Below are positions 33,076-42,564 of a stretch of DNA of 64,000 nucleotides, piece after piece. The notes under the pieces are model-generated. The model had not been told where the DNA came from, made no database searches, and was given only the letters and a program-made list of their open reading frames with translations. Position numbers and translations under genes: made by a program. The stretch's first letter is position 1. Each line of letters starts with the position of its first letter. The DNA is from MED-G105 sp965263305 (GTDB lineage: Bacteria > Pseudomonadota > Alphaproteobacteria > Caulobacterales > Parvularculaceae), in contig OZ253666.1 of assembly GCA_965263305.1 (NCBI GenBank), positions 620,001-684,000 on the forward strand. The letters run 5' to 3'.

Positions 33076-35235
33076 ATGACGAAACGAGAACCGCCACGGA
33101 TATTGCCCATCCTCTCGATCATTCCGCTGGGCATAGCGGTGACCGCCGCAATGAACGGCTGTGTACGCCAAGATGGCGCCCAGCCGGCTGACCTCGTTCT
33201 GGAGGGCGGACCGATTTACACTGCCAACGGGGCGCAGGAAATCGTCGAGGCGATCGCCATTGATGACGGCAAAATCGTCTATATCGGCGACAGTCTCGGC
33301 GCCGGCCCCTATAAAGGGGATGATACGAGCGTGATCGACTTGGCGAATCGCGCGGTATTACCCGGTTTTCACGATCTTAGCATGCACGCCGTTGAGGCCA
33401 TGGACATAGAGGTTTGCGACCTCAATGGCGCCCCTCTTTCCTACACTGAGTTAAGCAGCGCCATTGCGGACTGCGATGCATCGCTTTCCAGGGACGACGG
33501 AACCTGGCTCGTCGCCATCAATTGGCGCGATGACGCGCCCGCCGGGCGCGGCGCCTTTCGCACGGTGAAAGAGGCGTTGGATGCGAGCGTCAACACCGCC
33601 ATCATAGGCCAGGCCGATAATCAAGACACCAACGAAACCGACGGCAATAACGCACTGGAGACGCCAGTGTTACTTATTAATGCGTCCAAGGACGTCTTCG
33701 CCGCGAATACGCCCGCCCTTGCTCGCGCCACAACTTCGAACGGCGACGTCGTCGGCTTTTCAAAAGACAGCCTGAAGGATGCGTTCGCCGATCTCGCCAA
33801 TGGCGTCACCACTGATCGCCGGGGCGCGCCCACTGGCATGATCACCTCGCGCGAAGCCCTCGCCGCCATGGGCGCCGGGGAAAAGCTCGACCCGACATGG
33901 GACGCTCGGCTCAGGGAGCCTCAGAAACTAATCGCGACGCTCGCCCCTTTGGGCTTTACGACTTTTCTGGAAACCATCAAGGACCGCCGAGAATTTGATC
34001 TTTATGACGCTTTATTGCGGGATGACGCCTTGTTGGCCCGGGCGATCCTCGCCAATGAATTTGCCCCCGATGACTATGCGAACGAGAGCGGTGAAATCGA
34101 TTTTGATCGGCTAATGCTGGACGCCAACCGAAACCGAGTGCGATACGCCGGTGAACGCCTGATCAAAGCGGATATACTGAGCCTCGCCTTTGACGGCCCA
34201 TTGCGGGGGGATCCAATGCCCGCAGAGGGCGCGCCCCGCCTTCCAACGGCCGCGATCACCCAGAATTTTCGCCAACCGATCTTCCGCCTCGAAGCCCCTG
34301 AACAAAGCGAAGCGACATCGGAGGCGGAAGCCCCCATTGACGGCGCGAGTGATGGCGAGAATGATGCCCCCATACCGGTGCTCAGCATCGGAGGATATGT
34401 TGATCTCCAAAAGGACGATTGCCGTACCGCTCGGCGTACTGATTTTAACGAGCGTGACCGCCAAGCCTATCGCAGGGCCACGGGCCATGATCCAGCGCAA
34501 TGTGTCATTTCTAACGGCGCCCTTCTGACATCGGAGGAAACCGCCTCATCCCTTGCGGCGCGCGCGACAGCCGCCAATTTTGGCGTTTTGTTCCGCGCCC
34601 ATGGCGATCGCGCCGCGGCACGCGCTCTAACCGCCTTTGAAGCCGTGCACCCCGATGCCCCAAGGCTACACGCGCTGTTGGGCGGGATCACGCTCTTACC
34701 GCCTGACGGCGCACAACGCCTCGCGGCGCTCAATGCTTTTGGGATCACCGCCCTCGCCCCGCCATCTGATGACGAAACGCATATCTCGGCGTTTCTGCCG
34801 ACCTTGGAACAATCTTCGTCAACCCAGGGCCTTCCACAACTCTTCCCAGCGGCCGCAATAGATGCCGCGACGACGCTAGCGGTCGGGCATGCAACATCGG
34901 ATAGAAACCCGTTTATTGCCATCGCACACGCCCTCGAGAGAGCATCGGACCGATATCCGCCACATGCAGACGAACCAAACCAAAGCGATCGCCTCACGGA
35001 AACTATGCTCTCCCTTGAGGATATGATTGACACCTACACGATCAACGCGGCCCGCGCCCTGCGCCATGATGATGAGACCGGCGCTTTGCGCGTGGGCAAG
35101 AAAGCTGATTTTATCATCATTGATCGGAATATATTCGCGCTAGCCGACCACGGCGACACCCAAGGGCTCCAAAACACACGCGTACTCGAAACCTGGCTCC
35201 AGGGCGAACAGGTGTTTATCGCAAGAGATAAATAG
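33076..35235 (+). CDS. Divergent amidohydrolase-superfamily (YtcJ-like) lipoprotein
   Basis: 719 aa from ATG 33076. A signal peptide ends in lipobox A-M-N-G-C29, so it should be lipid-anchored outside the cytoplasm. The amidohydrolase frame is clear: ADLVLEGGPIYTANG, VIDLANRAVLPGF and the C-terminal INAARALRHDDETGALRVGKKADFIIID. But the H-x-H metal motif reads D100-L-S-M-H104 (first His replaced), and the usual IEHA segment is absent around RLHALLGG. HGDRA is kept. An acidic low-complexity insert follows residue about 410. It may have altered metal use or no catalysis. Confidence 0.75.
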   Translation: MTKREPPRILPILSIIPLGIAVTAAMNGCVRQDGAQPADLVLEGGPIYTANGAQEIVEAIAIDDGKIVYIGDSLGAGPYKGDDTSVIDLANRAVLPGFHDLSMHAVEAMDIEVCDLNGAPLSYTELSSAIADCDASLSRDDGTWLVAINWRDDAPAGRGAFRTVKEALDASVNTAIIGQADNQDTNETDGNNALETPVLLINASKDVFAANTPALARATTSNGDVVGFSKDSLKDAFADLANGVTTDRRGAPTGMITSREALAAMGAGEKLDPTWDARLREPQKLIATLAPLGFTTFLETIKDRREFDLYDALLRDDALLARAILANEFAPDDYANESGEIDFDRLMLDANRNRVRYAGERLIKADILSLAFDGPLRGDPMPAEGAPRLPTAAITQNFRQPIFRLEAPEQSEATSEAEAPIDGASDGENDAPIPVLSIGGYVDLQKDDCRTARRTDFNERDRQAYRRATGHDPAQCVISNGALLTSEETASSLAARATAANFGVLFRAHGDRAAARALTAFEAVHPDAPRLHALLGGITLLPPDGAQRLAALNAFGITALAPPSDDETHISAFLPTLEQSSSTQGLPQLFPAAAIDAATTLAVGHATSDRNPFIAIAHALERASDRYPPHADEPNQSDRLTETMLSLEDMIDTYTINAARALRHDDETGALRVGKKADFIIIDRNIFALADHGDTQGLQNTRVLETWLQGEQVFIARDK

Positions 35236-35413
35236 GCCCACCAGCCAGCCGGCGTTTGTGATTGAACGACATCGCTAGGCCAGATGACGCCGTGAACTGC
35301 GAGGCATCAACGCCGTGCTATGCGGCTGATTTTACTGGGATCAAACCGGTGGAAACGGGTGAACCGGCTCTGTTCGGAACCGTCTCTCCAGGGCGCTACG
35401 CGACATTTTATAT

Positions 35414-35490
35414 TGGTAGCGCGGGGCAGATTTGAACTGCCGACCTCAGGGTTATGAATCCTGCGCTCTCACCAACTGAGCTACCGCGCC
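35414..35490 (-). tRNA. tRNA-Met (CAT)
   Basis: Minus strand: acceptor GGCGCGG/CCGCGCT, D-arm GCTCAGTTGGTGAGAGC, anticodon arm CAGGATTCATAACCCTG with loop TTCATAA (anticodon CAT), T-arm CAGTTCAAATCTG, encoded CCA. It resembles elongator Met; Ile2 with a modified C34 cannot be fully excluded. The closing pair of the anticodon stem (A-C) is a mismatch. Confidence 0.9.
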
Positions 35491-35615
35491 AAACAAGAGG
35501 GGCGGGGTATAGCGACCCTCGCCCCGTCTTTCAAGGTCATTTTGCGTTGACCGCCGAGCGGGCGGTGTTGGGCGCGATCGGCGCCGCCCAACGGTTCCCG
35601 CCCTTATTCGTCACC

Positions 35616-36809
35616 CTATTCATCACCCTGGCGCGCCGCCTGGTCATCGTCTTCGCCAGGCTCCGGCTCCGGCGGGATAATGCGGGCGATCGGCCCGTCT
35701 TTCGGCAATCCGCCAACTAAGAAACGCCGGACCGTATGCCAGCCGCCGCCCAGGAGCACCATGGCCCCGCCAAGGAGGAGGAGCGTCACCGCCGCCGTCC
35801 AGCCGCCGGATAGCCCCGTTTCGTTGACGAGAACCCCAATCGCAATAGCGGCGGACAGAAGACCGGAAACAAGGAGCGCCCGACGGTTGATTAAGAGCGA
35901 GACAAGGGCGAACAGCATAACAACCAACAACGTCACCGCCGCCGATGCCGCGTTTAAGCTGAAAACAGATGAGCTTAACGGGTTGCTGGAAATACCAGAG
36001 ACAAGCGACAGGGTCGCGCCAAGAATAGCCGGGGCCGCAAAGAAATGAAGCCAAAACGCATTGTCGGAAAATCGGGTCCGCCGCATGGGGTCGCGCGCAT
36101 CAAAGACAAGCCCAAGGACAAATAAGAAGATCCCAGAGATCAATTGCAGCCAAGACAGTTTCGTCAAAAATTGCATTGGCGGCCCGTCCACCACACTCGG
36201 GTCAGTAGTGAACGTAAGATACGTATAGACGACCCCCGTAACGAGAGTAAGGCAGCCAAGCCCCATCGCAAACGGCAATTTCATCCGCGCATAAAAAGCA
36301 AAGATCGCTGCGCCCGTCCCACCAAATAGAATTGCCGGCAACCAACGTAGCTGGATGAAGGTGGTTTCTAAGTTTTCGAAGGAGAAATCCTGCCCCGCGA
36401 ACAACGTCAAATATCCGGCGAGGAGACCCCAAAACACAAACCCGCTGAAGCCCAACAAGATCACAATCGCCGGCAAAAACAACCGACGGCGGCGCGCGAA
36501 AGATTCCGCTAAAAACCACATCAACACTGCGTCAATCGCCATCACGACAACGACGATCCATCCGGAACTTTTCGGATTGCTAATGTCGGCTATATTCAGC
36601 ACTTCGCCTAAAACAAGGACTGAGACAAATGTAATCCCCAGGATGAAGATCGTGAGGCCGATGCTGAGAAAAACATCATGGAAATTACGGATGAACCGCA
36701 GTTCCTCTTCCCCGACGCCAGCGCGCGGACGCGGTCGATCGGAAAAGCCGCGATCATCAAGCGCCGCCCAAGTTTCATCATTTGAGTTTTTATCTGTAAC
36801 CGTTGTCAT
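35616..36809 (-). CDS. Polytopic inner-membrane protein of unknown function
   Basis: 397 aa, with an acidic/Arg N-terminal cytoplasmic segment of about 60 residues, then about ten hydrophobic segments and an acidic C-terminal tail (PPEPEPGEDDD). No catalytic motif is recognised. ATG 36809 is chosen because GGAGG lies about 9 bases upstream; the long upstream ORF extension is Arg/His-rich and not protein-like. It is probably co-transcribed with the TetR gene and the small membrane protein upstream. Confidence 0.65.
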   Translation of the reverse strand: MTTVTDKNSNDETWAALDDRGFSDRPRPRAGVGEEELRFIRNFHDVFLSIGLTIFILGITFVSVLVLGEVLNIADISNPKSSGWIVVVVMAIDAVLMWFLAESFARRRRLFLPAIVILLGFSGFVFWGLLAGYLTLFAGQDFSFENLETTFIQLRWLPAILFGGTGAAIFAFYARMKLPFAMGLGCLTLVTGVVYTYLTFTTDPSVVDGPPMQFLTKLSWLQLISGIFLFVLGLVFDARDPMRRTRFSDNAFWLHFFAAPAILGATLSLVSGISSNPLSSSVFSLNAASAAVTLLVVMLFALVSLLINRRALLVSGLLSAAIAIGVLVNETGLSGGWTAAVTLLLLGGAMVLLGGGWHTVRRFLVGGLPKDGPIARIIPPEPEPGEDDDQAARQGDE

Positions 36810-36931
36810 GGTTGCACCCCTCCGCAAGCCCCTTTGAATGAAGTCTTCGAAGGAAACTACCCTTCCTCTCCCATTGTGGGCAAGCGGTGCAAGATAGGAA
36901 ATCAAGCGCTTGGCCGCTCGGATAAGGCGCG

Positions 36932-37375
36932 TTATCGCGAAAAAAGGGCGCCAGGGTTTTTGCGCATCACCCAGAATACGATCAACGCAGCAATGACCAT
37001 CTCCAAAAGGCTTAAGGGCAAGGCGACAGCTAAAACGCGCCAATCGGCCAAATTCATATTGAAAAGACCAAACCAAAGGATGACGAATATCCCCAACCAC
37101 AGCCCAACGCCGGCTATGACGGCGTTACGCCAGGTGACGCCCTTTGCGGCTAGCAACAACCAAGCTGAACCCGTCACGATACAGATGAGGATTAGATCCC
37201 AAATTCCCCACATCATGAAAATGCCCCACGACATTGGCGCGACACCCGATCTTTCGGGGATCGCCTCTCGCATCATTGGCATAACAAAGCCAAAGTACCG
37301 AAAAATCTCCGAGACATTGATCCAGAGGAAGTTTAAAAAGCCGGCCCGCCAAAGCGCGTGATTTGCCATTATCAT
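36932..37375 (-). CDS. Four-helix membrane protein of unknown function
   Basis: 147 aa with four hydrophobic segments (about 12-32, 50-78, 85-105, 112-136) rich in Trp, Phe and Met. Its ATG overlaps the TGA of the TetR regulator (ATGA, 37372-37375), so the two are translationally coupled and it is a likely target or partner of that regulator. Family not recognised. Confidence 0.65.
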   Translation of the reverse strand: MIMANHALWRAGFLNFLWINVSEIFRYFGFVMPMMREAIPERSGVAPMSWGIFMMWGIWDLILICIVTGSAWLLLAAKGVTWRNAVIAGVGLWLGIFVILWFGLFNMNLADWRVLAVALPLSLLEMVIAALIVFWVMRKNPGALFSR

Positions 37376-37971
37376 TGGGAAATTTTCTCCTCCACCATCG
37401 CGATCATCGACCGCGCCATTAAACGCAGATGTCGGCCATTATCTATTGTTCTTGATACAGACCATAATCCACTCGCGAAAACGACCAGAAGATTGCTGAG
37501 TTGCGCGCAGGTTGCTTTTCGTTGTTTCATCTTTCGATTAGAGGCGCGGATCAACGCGTCGAAAAACCCGGCGCGCAAGCGCTCATTATGGGCCCGCGTT
37601 TTTTCCAGTACATCCGGGTCATGGGGCGCTTTTTCGGTCATCGCGTTCGCGACCAAACAGCCGGGCCCGGGTAAACCACCCTCCTCCGCGCGTCGGATCT
37701 GCTGCTCGAAATACGCCTTTATCGCCTCAAGGCCGGCATCGGGCGCTTCGACTTGCGCAAAGGCCGGGGTCACGACATCGCGCTGATAGGCATCAAACGC
37801 AGCGAGATAGAGCCCGTGTTTTGAGCCAAAATCACCATAAACCCCATGGCGACTAACACCCGTCGCCCGCACCAAATCATCCATCGATGTGGCTTCAAAC
37901 CCAAAACGCCAAAATTGCTCCATCGCAGCGGCAGCCAAATTTTGTGGTGTATGTGACTTTGGTCGGGGCAT
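37372..37971 (-). CDS. TetR/AcrR-family transcriptional regulator
   Basis: 199 aa. The N-terminal helix-turn-helix is clear: LAAAAMEQFWRFGFEATSMDD, then LVRATGVSRHGVYGDFGSKHGLYLAAF. The C-terminal ligand domain includes GPGCLVANAMTE, typical of one TetR branch. ATG 37971 starts at MPRPKSHTPQ; the ORF extends upstream without homology. Probably represses its own operon with the two membrane proteins downstream. Effector unknown. Confidence 0.85.
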   Translation of the reverse strand: MPRPKSHTPQNLAAAAMEQFWRFGFEATSMDDLVRATGVSRHGVYGDFGSKHGLYLAAFDAYQRDVVTPAFAQVEAPDAGLEAIKAYFEQQIRRAEEGGLPGPGCLVANAMTEKAPHDPDVLEKTRAHNERLRAGFFDALIRASNRKMKQRKATCAQLSNLLVVFASGLWSVSRTIDNGRHLRLMARSMIAMVEEKISQ

Positions 37972-38159
37972 GAATTTACCATGGCAGAATGTTTGTTCTG
38001 TTACAATGAGAACGAGAAGTGAACCCAAAAACCGTCATTTTGGAGGTGAAACGGGATGGCGTTTTGCCGGACAAAAAATCCAAGATGGCCGCCCAATGGC
38101 GCGGACCAACTTTTAGACCTTGAATTCAGAATGAAACAAGCAAAACGCAATTTGCCCCC

Positions 38160-38507
38160 TCACGGGATTTTCGGTTCATCGCCGTTCATCTCCACCAAGC
38201 CCATTCGGTTCCCGGCAGGGTCAAAGAAAAGGCCCAACACCGCGACACCAGGAACCTCAAACCGGGGGACATCTATTCGCCCCCCAATAGTTTCTATTTG
38301 CTGGAGGGTCGCGGTTACATCGGGCACGCCAACATAGATCACCGTTTCATTCGGGTCTTGACGAATGTTCGCACCCAATGTCTCACTATTTCCTGGCTGG
38401 AAAGACCCCGGCGCCTCACAGCCCCAGTCAAAAATGGTTGAATAGAATCGCCGAAGACCTGCTTCATCCGGCCCCGCGATATCAATGAAAACGATTGGTC
38501 GCGACAT
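38160..38507 (-). CDS. VOC-family protein
   Basis: 115-aa VOC domain: PIVFIDIAGPDEAGLRRFYSTIFDWG at the start, IYVGVPDVTATLQQIETIGGRI in the middle, and GLFFDPAGNRMGLVE as the closing strand with the conserved Glu metal ligand. Similar to small glyoxalase-like proteins of unknown substrate. Followed by about 130 bases without a gene. Confidence 0.8.
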   Translation of the reverse strand: MSRPIVFIDIAGPDEAGLRRFYSTIFDWGCEAPGSFQPGNSETLGANIRQDPNETVIYVGVPDVTATLQQIETIGGRIDVPRFEVPGVAVLGLFFDPAGNRMGLVEMNGDEPKIP

Positions 38508-38549
38508 GAGGTTAGCCCATCTGAGAACGGATCATAGAATCTGCATCCA

Positions 38550-39110
38550 CTACGCAGCCGGTTGCCATAGCTGAATGCCATTGCCCTCGGGATCGGTCAG
38601 CTCCGCAAACCGGCCATGGGGATAATCGGCGATATCTGAAACGTCATTTCCATTCTCGCGAAGCTGGGCGACCATTTTCGATAAATCATTCACCCGGAAA
38701 TTGATCATCCAGCTTTTCCCCTCTGGGATCATTTCGTTCTTAATCTCAAATGGATCGAAAACGGTGAACCCGGCTTCTTGCATCCATGGCGCACCGCCAG
38801 TTTTTTGGGGCGCCAAGTCAATGCCAAGATTGTCTCTATACCACTCAGATAGTTTTTCCGGATTTTCCGCCCGAAAGAAAAACCCGCCGATCCCGGTTAC
38901 CTTTTCCATTTTTTCTCCCATTTCATCTGTCGCTGCCGATTGTGATTGAGCGCAGGCTGACAATGAAAACGTCAATCCGCCCGCAAGGGTCATGATGGAC
39001 GCCTCTCGTCTGGTCAGCTGCGATTGATTTCCGTCGCCAATCAGCGTCGCGCTGTTTGGCCCAGCGTCGGGCCTCGCGTCAGGATCGGCTATCTTCTTTT
39101 TATTCGACAT
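38550..39110 (-). CDS. Exported VOC-family protein with Tat-like lipoprotein signal
   Basis: 186 aa. Residues about 30-55 hold a twin-arginine motif (LTRREASIM) followed by a hydrophobic stretch ending in L-S-A-C, so it is predicted to leave the cytoplasm by Tat and become a lipoprotein. The VOC domain follows: ITGIGGFFFRAENPEKLSEWYRDNLGI-like start, WMINFRVNDLSKMVAQLRENG and ELTDPEGNGIQLW at the end. VOC proteins are usually cytoplasmic. AGGGGG lies 7 bases before the ATG. It lies 42 bp upstream of the other VOC gene, same strand. Confidence 0.75.
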   Translation of the reverse strand: MSNKKKIADPDARPDAGPNSATLIGDGNQSQLTRREASIMTLAGGLTFSLSACAQSQSAATDEMGEKMEKVTGIGGFFFRAENPEKLSEWYRDNLGIDLAPQKTGGAPWMQEAGFTVFDPFEIKNEMIPEGKSWMINFRVNDLSKMVAQLRENGNDVSDIADYPHGRFAELTDPEGNGIQLWQPAA

Positions 39111-39170
39111 TCAAAACCCCCTTTGAAATCAATCTCGCCCAAACCAAGATACCAAAGAAAAACCCAAGGT

Positions 39171-39518
39171 TCACTTTCTTTTTACGGCTTTAGACCGGCG
39201 GCGCTTCCCCCGCGCAACTTCGGTCGCTAACGCCTCGAACTTAGGCGTCCAGAATTGTCGAAAGGGCGAGAGCCAAGAATCGATTTCTTCCAAGCCATTG
39301 GTTTCAAGCGCATAAAGCCGTTTCGCGCCCTCAATCGTCACTGTGGCGAAACCGTTGTCTCGCAAAACCTTCAAATGCTGCGAGACCGCTGACTGACTGA
39401 TGGCGAAATCTTCTTGGATCGCATCGACGATCTCGCCCGAGGACAGTTCTCCGCGAGAAATGAGCTCCAGAATGCGACGTCGAACCGGGTCGCCCAAGAC
39501 ATCAAATGCATGCATCAT
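39171..39518 (-). CDS. ArsR-family transcriptional repressor
   Basis: 115-aa winged helix-turn-helix protein: FDVLGDPVRRRILELISRGELSSGEI, then FAISQSAVSQHLKVLRDNGFATV, the standard ArsR DNA-binding region. There is no obvious metal-binding Cys pair, so it is probably of the SRPBCC-linked type. Its ATG overlaps the stop of the AHSA1 gene (ATGA), a very common pairing. Confidence 0.87.
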   Translation of the reverse strand: MMHAFDVLGDPVRRRILELISRGELSSGEIVDAIQEDFAISQSAVSQHLKVLRDNGFATVTIEGAKRLYALETNGLEEIDSWLSPFRQFWTPKFEALATEVARGKRRRSKAVKRK

Positions 39519-40150
39519 TCAGCCGTATAGAAACGAGCGGTGCGATCAGCCATCGCGTTCGCTACATCTGGTTGCTCACCGGCGGCGATATGAGCCTCGC
39601 CCCATTTTGCAGCGGAGGCCCTGATGAATGCCTTTCCCTCAGCAGAGCTTAACCAAACGGTGTTTTCCGCCGGGTCGATCGCGGCGTTTCCATTTGAGAG
39701 ACTGTAATCAAGCGCAAGAAACGCCAACTCCCAACCAACGCCCGTTGCGCCCGGCCCGTACTGTTTCCAATGCTCATCGGCCTTGTCGCCCTGAAGCATG
39801 ACATGTTCCAACGTTAATCGCGCACCCTTGGGGTCGTCTTTAAGGGTAACAGTGATCCAACTAACATCGTCCCCATACTCCCATGTTGCGCGCAGTAGGG
39901 CCGGCGGATCGCAGTCGAGAATTTTGCCCCCGGCATGGCCTTCAAGCTGATACCGTCCGCCGAGTTTTAGGTCGCCGCTGACGGGAAGAAACCAGCGACG
40001 AATTCGGTCTGGATTTGTGACAGCGTCCCAAAGGTCCTCGATGTCTGTGTCGTAACTCCGCGCCCCTGATACGCTACGCGCCGGGCGGCCATCATGGGTC
40101 ATTTCTTTGGTTTCGCGGAATTCGATTCCGAAAGCATTGCCGTAGTCCAT
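39515..40150 (-). CDS. SRPBCC / AHSA1-domain protein
   Basis: 211 aa with a START-like AHSA1 fold: YDTDIEDLWDAVTNPDRIRRWFLPVSGDLKLGGRYQLEG, WEYGDDVSWITVTLKDDPKGARLTLEHVML, and a C-terminal helix. Hydrophobic-ligand fold of unknown ligand; usually encoded with an ArsR regulator, as here. AAGGAGG precedes the ATG. Confidence 0.85.
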   Translation of the reverse strand: MDYGNAFGIEFRETKEMTHDGRPARSVSGARSYDTDIEDLWDAVTNPDRIRRWFLPVSGDLKLGGRYQLEGHAGGKILDCDPPALLRATWEYGDDVSWITVTLKDDPKGARLTLEHVMLQGDKADEHWKQYGPGATGVGWELAFLALDYSLSNGNAAIDPAENTVWLSSAEGKAFIRASAAKWGEAHIAAGEQPDVANAMADRTARFYTAE

Positions 40151-40172
40151 CGACTCCTCCTTATTTTAATTG

Positions 40173-40188
40173 TTACTTATATTAGTAA
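40173..40188. promoter_or_regulatory. Imperfect palindrome upstream of the AHSA1-arsR pair
   Basis: TTACTTATATTAGTAA, with 5-bp perfect outer arms, lies 23 bp before the AHSA1 ATG in an AT-rich patch. ArsR repressors bind such short palindromes over their own promoter. Confidence 0.4.
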
Positions 40189-40375
40189 AACCTAAAATAA
40201 AACCCCTAAATCGAATGGCGTTGTGAATTCCCGGCGACGGGAGGCCCGCCGGCCCCCACACGTTAACGGCGCCGGCGCCTAGGTATTTGGGCTGGAATGC
40301 TCTAAGAGCCCTTTTTCCTTAAGCTTCATCCAATCCCGGAGTCGTCTTGGGACCGTTGATGAAAGCAAGCCCCCA

Positions 40376-42364
40376 ATGTCCGTTGATACGCCCCCCGCTT
40401 CGCCTATCCCGGCGCTGATCCCTGCGCCCCTCGCCGAAGCCCTTTCCAAGAAGGGGTATGAGGCGCTCACCCCTGTACAGGAGGCTGTTCTCGACGCGGG
40501 GATTGGGACGGCGGATCTGTTGGTGTCAGCCCAAACGGGGTCGGGCAAGACCGTTGCCTTCGGCCTAGCCCTCGCCCCATCATTGCTAAACGGCGCGCCC
40601 CATCTTCCCCTCGCCCAGCCGCCGCTCGCTCTGATCATCGCCCCGACCCGTGAACTTGCGTTACAGGTCACCAAAGAGCTGCAATGGCTGTACGCCATCG
40701 CCGACGGGCAACTCGTGTCTTGTGTCGGCGGCATGGACATCCGCCAGGAGCAGCGCGCGCTTGGGCGCGGCGCCCATATTGTCGTCGGTACGCCTGGCCG
40801 GTTGGCGGATCATATTCGCCGCGGGTCGCTGGAAATGTCCGGGTTGAAAGCCGTCGTCCTCGATGAAGCCGATGAGATGCTCGATATGGGCTTTCGGGAG
40901 GAGCTGGAGGAAATTCTAAATGCGGCGCCGCAAGAGCGCCGCACCCTGATGTTCTCGGCCACCGTGTCCAAACCCATCGCCCGCTTGGCGCAAAATTTCC
41001 AAAAAGACGCGATACGCCTGAACACGGTTTCGGCCGAGGCGGCCCATATCGATATCGATTATCAAGCGCTGAGCGTTGTGCCCACCGATATCGATAAAGC
41101 GATCATCAATCTTCTGCTCTTCCATGATGCGCCAAGCGCCATTATCTTTTGTTCAAGGCGCGAAGCGGTCAACAAATTGACGGCGCGATTGAATAATCGA
41201 GGGTTCTCCGTGGTCGCCCTATCGGGTGAATTCAGTCAGAAAGAACGCACCAATTCCCTCCTCGCCATGCGCGATGGGCGCGCGCGGGTCTGTGTGGCGA
41301 CGGACGTTGCCGCGCGCGGCATCGATTTGCCGGGATTGGATCTTGTGATCCATGCAGACCTCCCCCGCAATAAAGAGGCCTTGTTGCACCGCTCGGGGCG
41401 CACGGGCCGCGCCGGGCGAAAGGGTGTTTGCGCGTTGATCGTACCGGTTCGCGCCCGCGCACGGACGGAGCGTCTGCTAAGGGAGGCGAATGTTGACGCC
41501 ACTTGGCGGCGCCCGCCCTCCGCCCAGGAAATTAAAGCGGCGCTTGACGAGCGGTTGTTGCACCATGACGCGTTCAACGCCCCTGCGGACGATGAAGAGA
41601 CCGATAGCGATTTAATTGGACGGCTATTGGACAAATATCCGCCGGAGCAACTCGCCGCGGCCGTTTTGCGCTTAACGCGCTCAAAAGATTCCGCTCCGGA
41701 GGATTTGCAAACACCGCCCGAAGGCCCTTCCAAGAAAGGATGGCAGGACCGTGCTGGCGCCTTCGACCCAAATGACGATGGGCGGGGCCGAGGGCCTAAA
41801 CGGCAAGGCGGGCGCCGCAGCGCCGATTTTGCTGACGGCGCTTGGGTGAAGCTCAGCGTCGGGCGGAAGAAGAAAGCCGACCCCAAATGGCTGGTGCCCA
41901 TGTTGTGCAAAGCCGGCGGGTTTTCCCGCCAATCAATCGGCGCGATACAGATCAACACAAACGAGACCTTCGTTGAATTAAAACCGGGCGCAGCGGCGAA
42001 ACTGATTACAGCAGCCGGCCCAAAGCAGAGCATCGACAAAGGCATCGCCATTGACATCGCCGAGCAGCCTCACTCCCCTCAACCGTATAAAGATAAGAAA
42101 GGCGCGCCAGAACGTCGCCGCGCGCCCAAAAAGCGGGGGTCCACGGCCAAGCCAACGACAGACGCCCGCCAAGAGGCGCAACAATCCCCCGATGAAAGCG
42201 CGCAAACCCGCCCAGCCCGCCCGCCGCACCCGGATAAAAAACGACCTGCACCGCGAAAGAAAAAGCCGACGAAAGCCACCAAGAACGCCAAACGCCCCCG
42301 GCAAGGCCCGAAGAAACCGCGAGGGCCCAATGGCGAGAAAAAGCGGAGTAAGAAAAAGTCGTGA
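40376..42364 (+). CDS. DEAD-box RNA helicase with DbpA-like RNA-binding domain and basic tail
   Basis: 662 aa. Helicase core: Q-motif ALTPVQEAVL, motif I AQTGSGKT, motif Ia PTRELALQ, motif II VLDEADEM, motif III FSAT, motif VI HRSGRTGRAGRKG. Residues about 480-560 resemble the DbpA RNA-binding domain (GAWVKLSVGRKKKADPKWLVPMLCKAGGFSRQSIGAIQI). The last about 100 residues are a Lys/Arg/Pro-rich disordered tail. Likely works in ribosome assembly or cold adaptation (inference). The start at 40376 has only a weak ribosome site. Confidence 0.9.
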   Translation: MSVDTPPASPIPALIPAPLAEALSKKGYEALTPVQEAVLDAGIGTADLLVSAQTGSGKTVAFGLALAPSLLNGAPHLPLAQPPLALIIAPTRELALQVTKELQWLYAIADGQLVSCVGGMDIRQEQRALGRGAHIVVGTPGRLADHIRRGSLEMSGLKAVVLDEADEMLDMGFREELEEILNAAPQERRTLMFSATVSKPIARLAQNFQKDAIRLNTVSAEAAHIDIDYQALSVVPTDIDKAIINLLLFHDAPSAIIFCSRREAVNKLTARLNNRGFSVVALSGEFSQKERTNSLLAMRDGRARVCVATDVAARGIDLPGLDLVIHADLPRNKEALLHRSGRTGRAGRKGVCALIVPVRARARTERLLREANVDATWRRPPSAQEIKAALDERLLHHDAFNAPADDEETDSDLIGRLLDKYPPEQLAAAVLRLTRSKDSAPEDLQTPPEGPSKKGWQDRAGAFDPNDDGRGRGPKRQGGRRSADFADGAWVKLSVGRKKKADPKWLVPMLCKAGGFSRQSIGAIQINTNETFVELKPGAAAKLITAAGPKQSIDKGIAIDIAEQPHSPQPYKDKKGAPERRRAPKKRGSTAKPTTDARQEAQQSPDESAQTRPARPPHPDKKRPAPRKKKPTKATKNAKRPRQGPKKPRGPNGEKKRSKKKS

Positions 42365-42564
42365 TTTTGGGGCGGGGTTTGAATTCCAATGGCAGTTCCC
42401 GCCAATGAGAAAGGAACGGCAATATCTGCGAGGGACCGGCTTTTAAGAGATTATTGCCTTAACGATCAGCCCCTTATTTAAGGTGGTTTTTGAACGCCAA
42501 GGCGGGCATTATTCTAATCGTGTTCAGACAAAATTCTCTATCAGCGCACGCCACAAAAGGCCCA

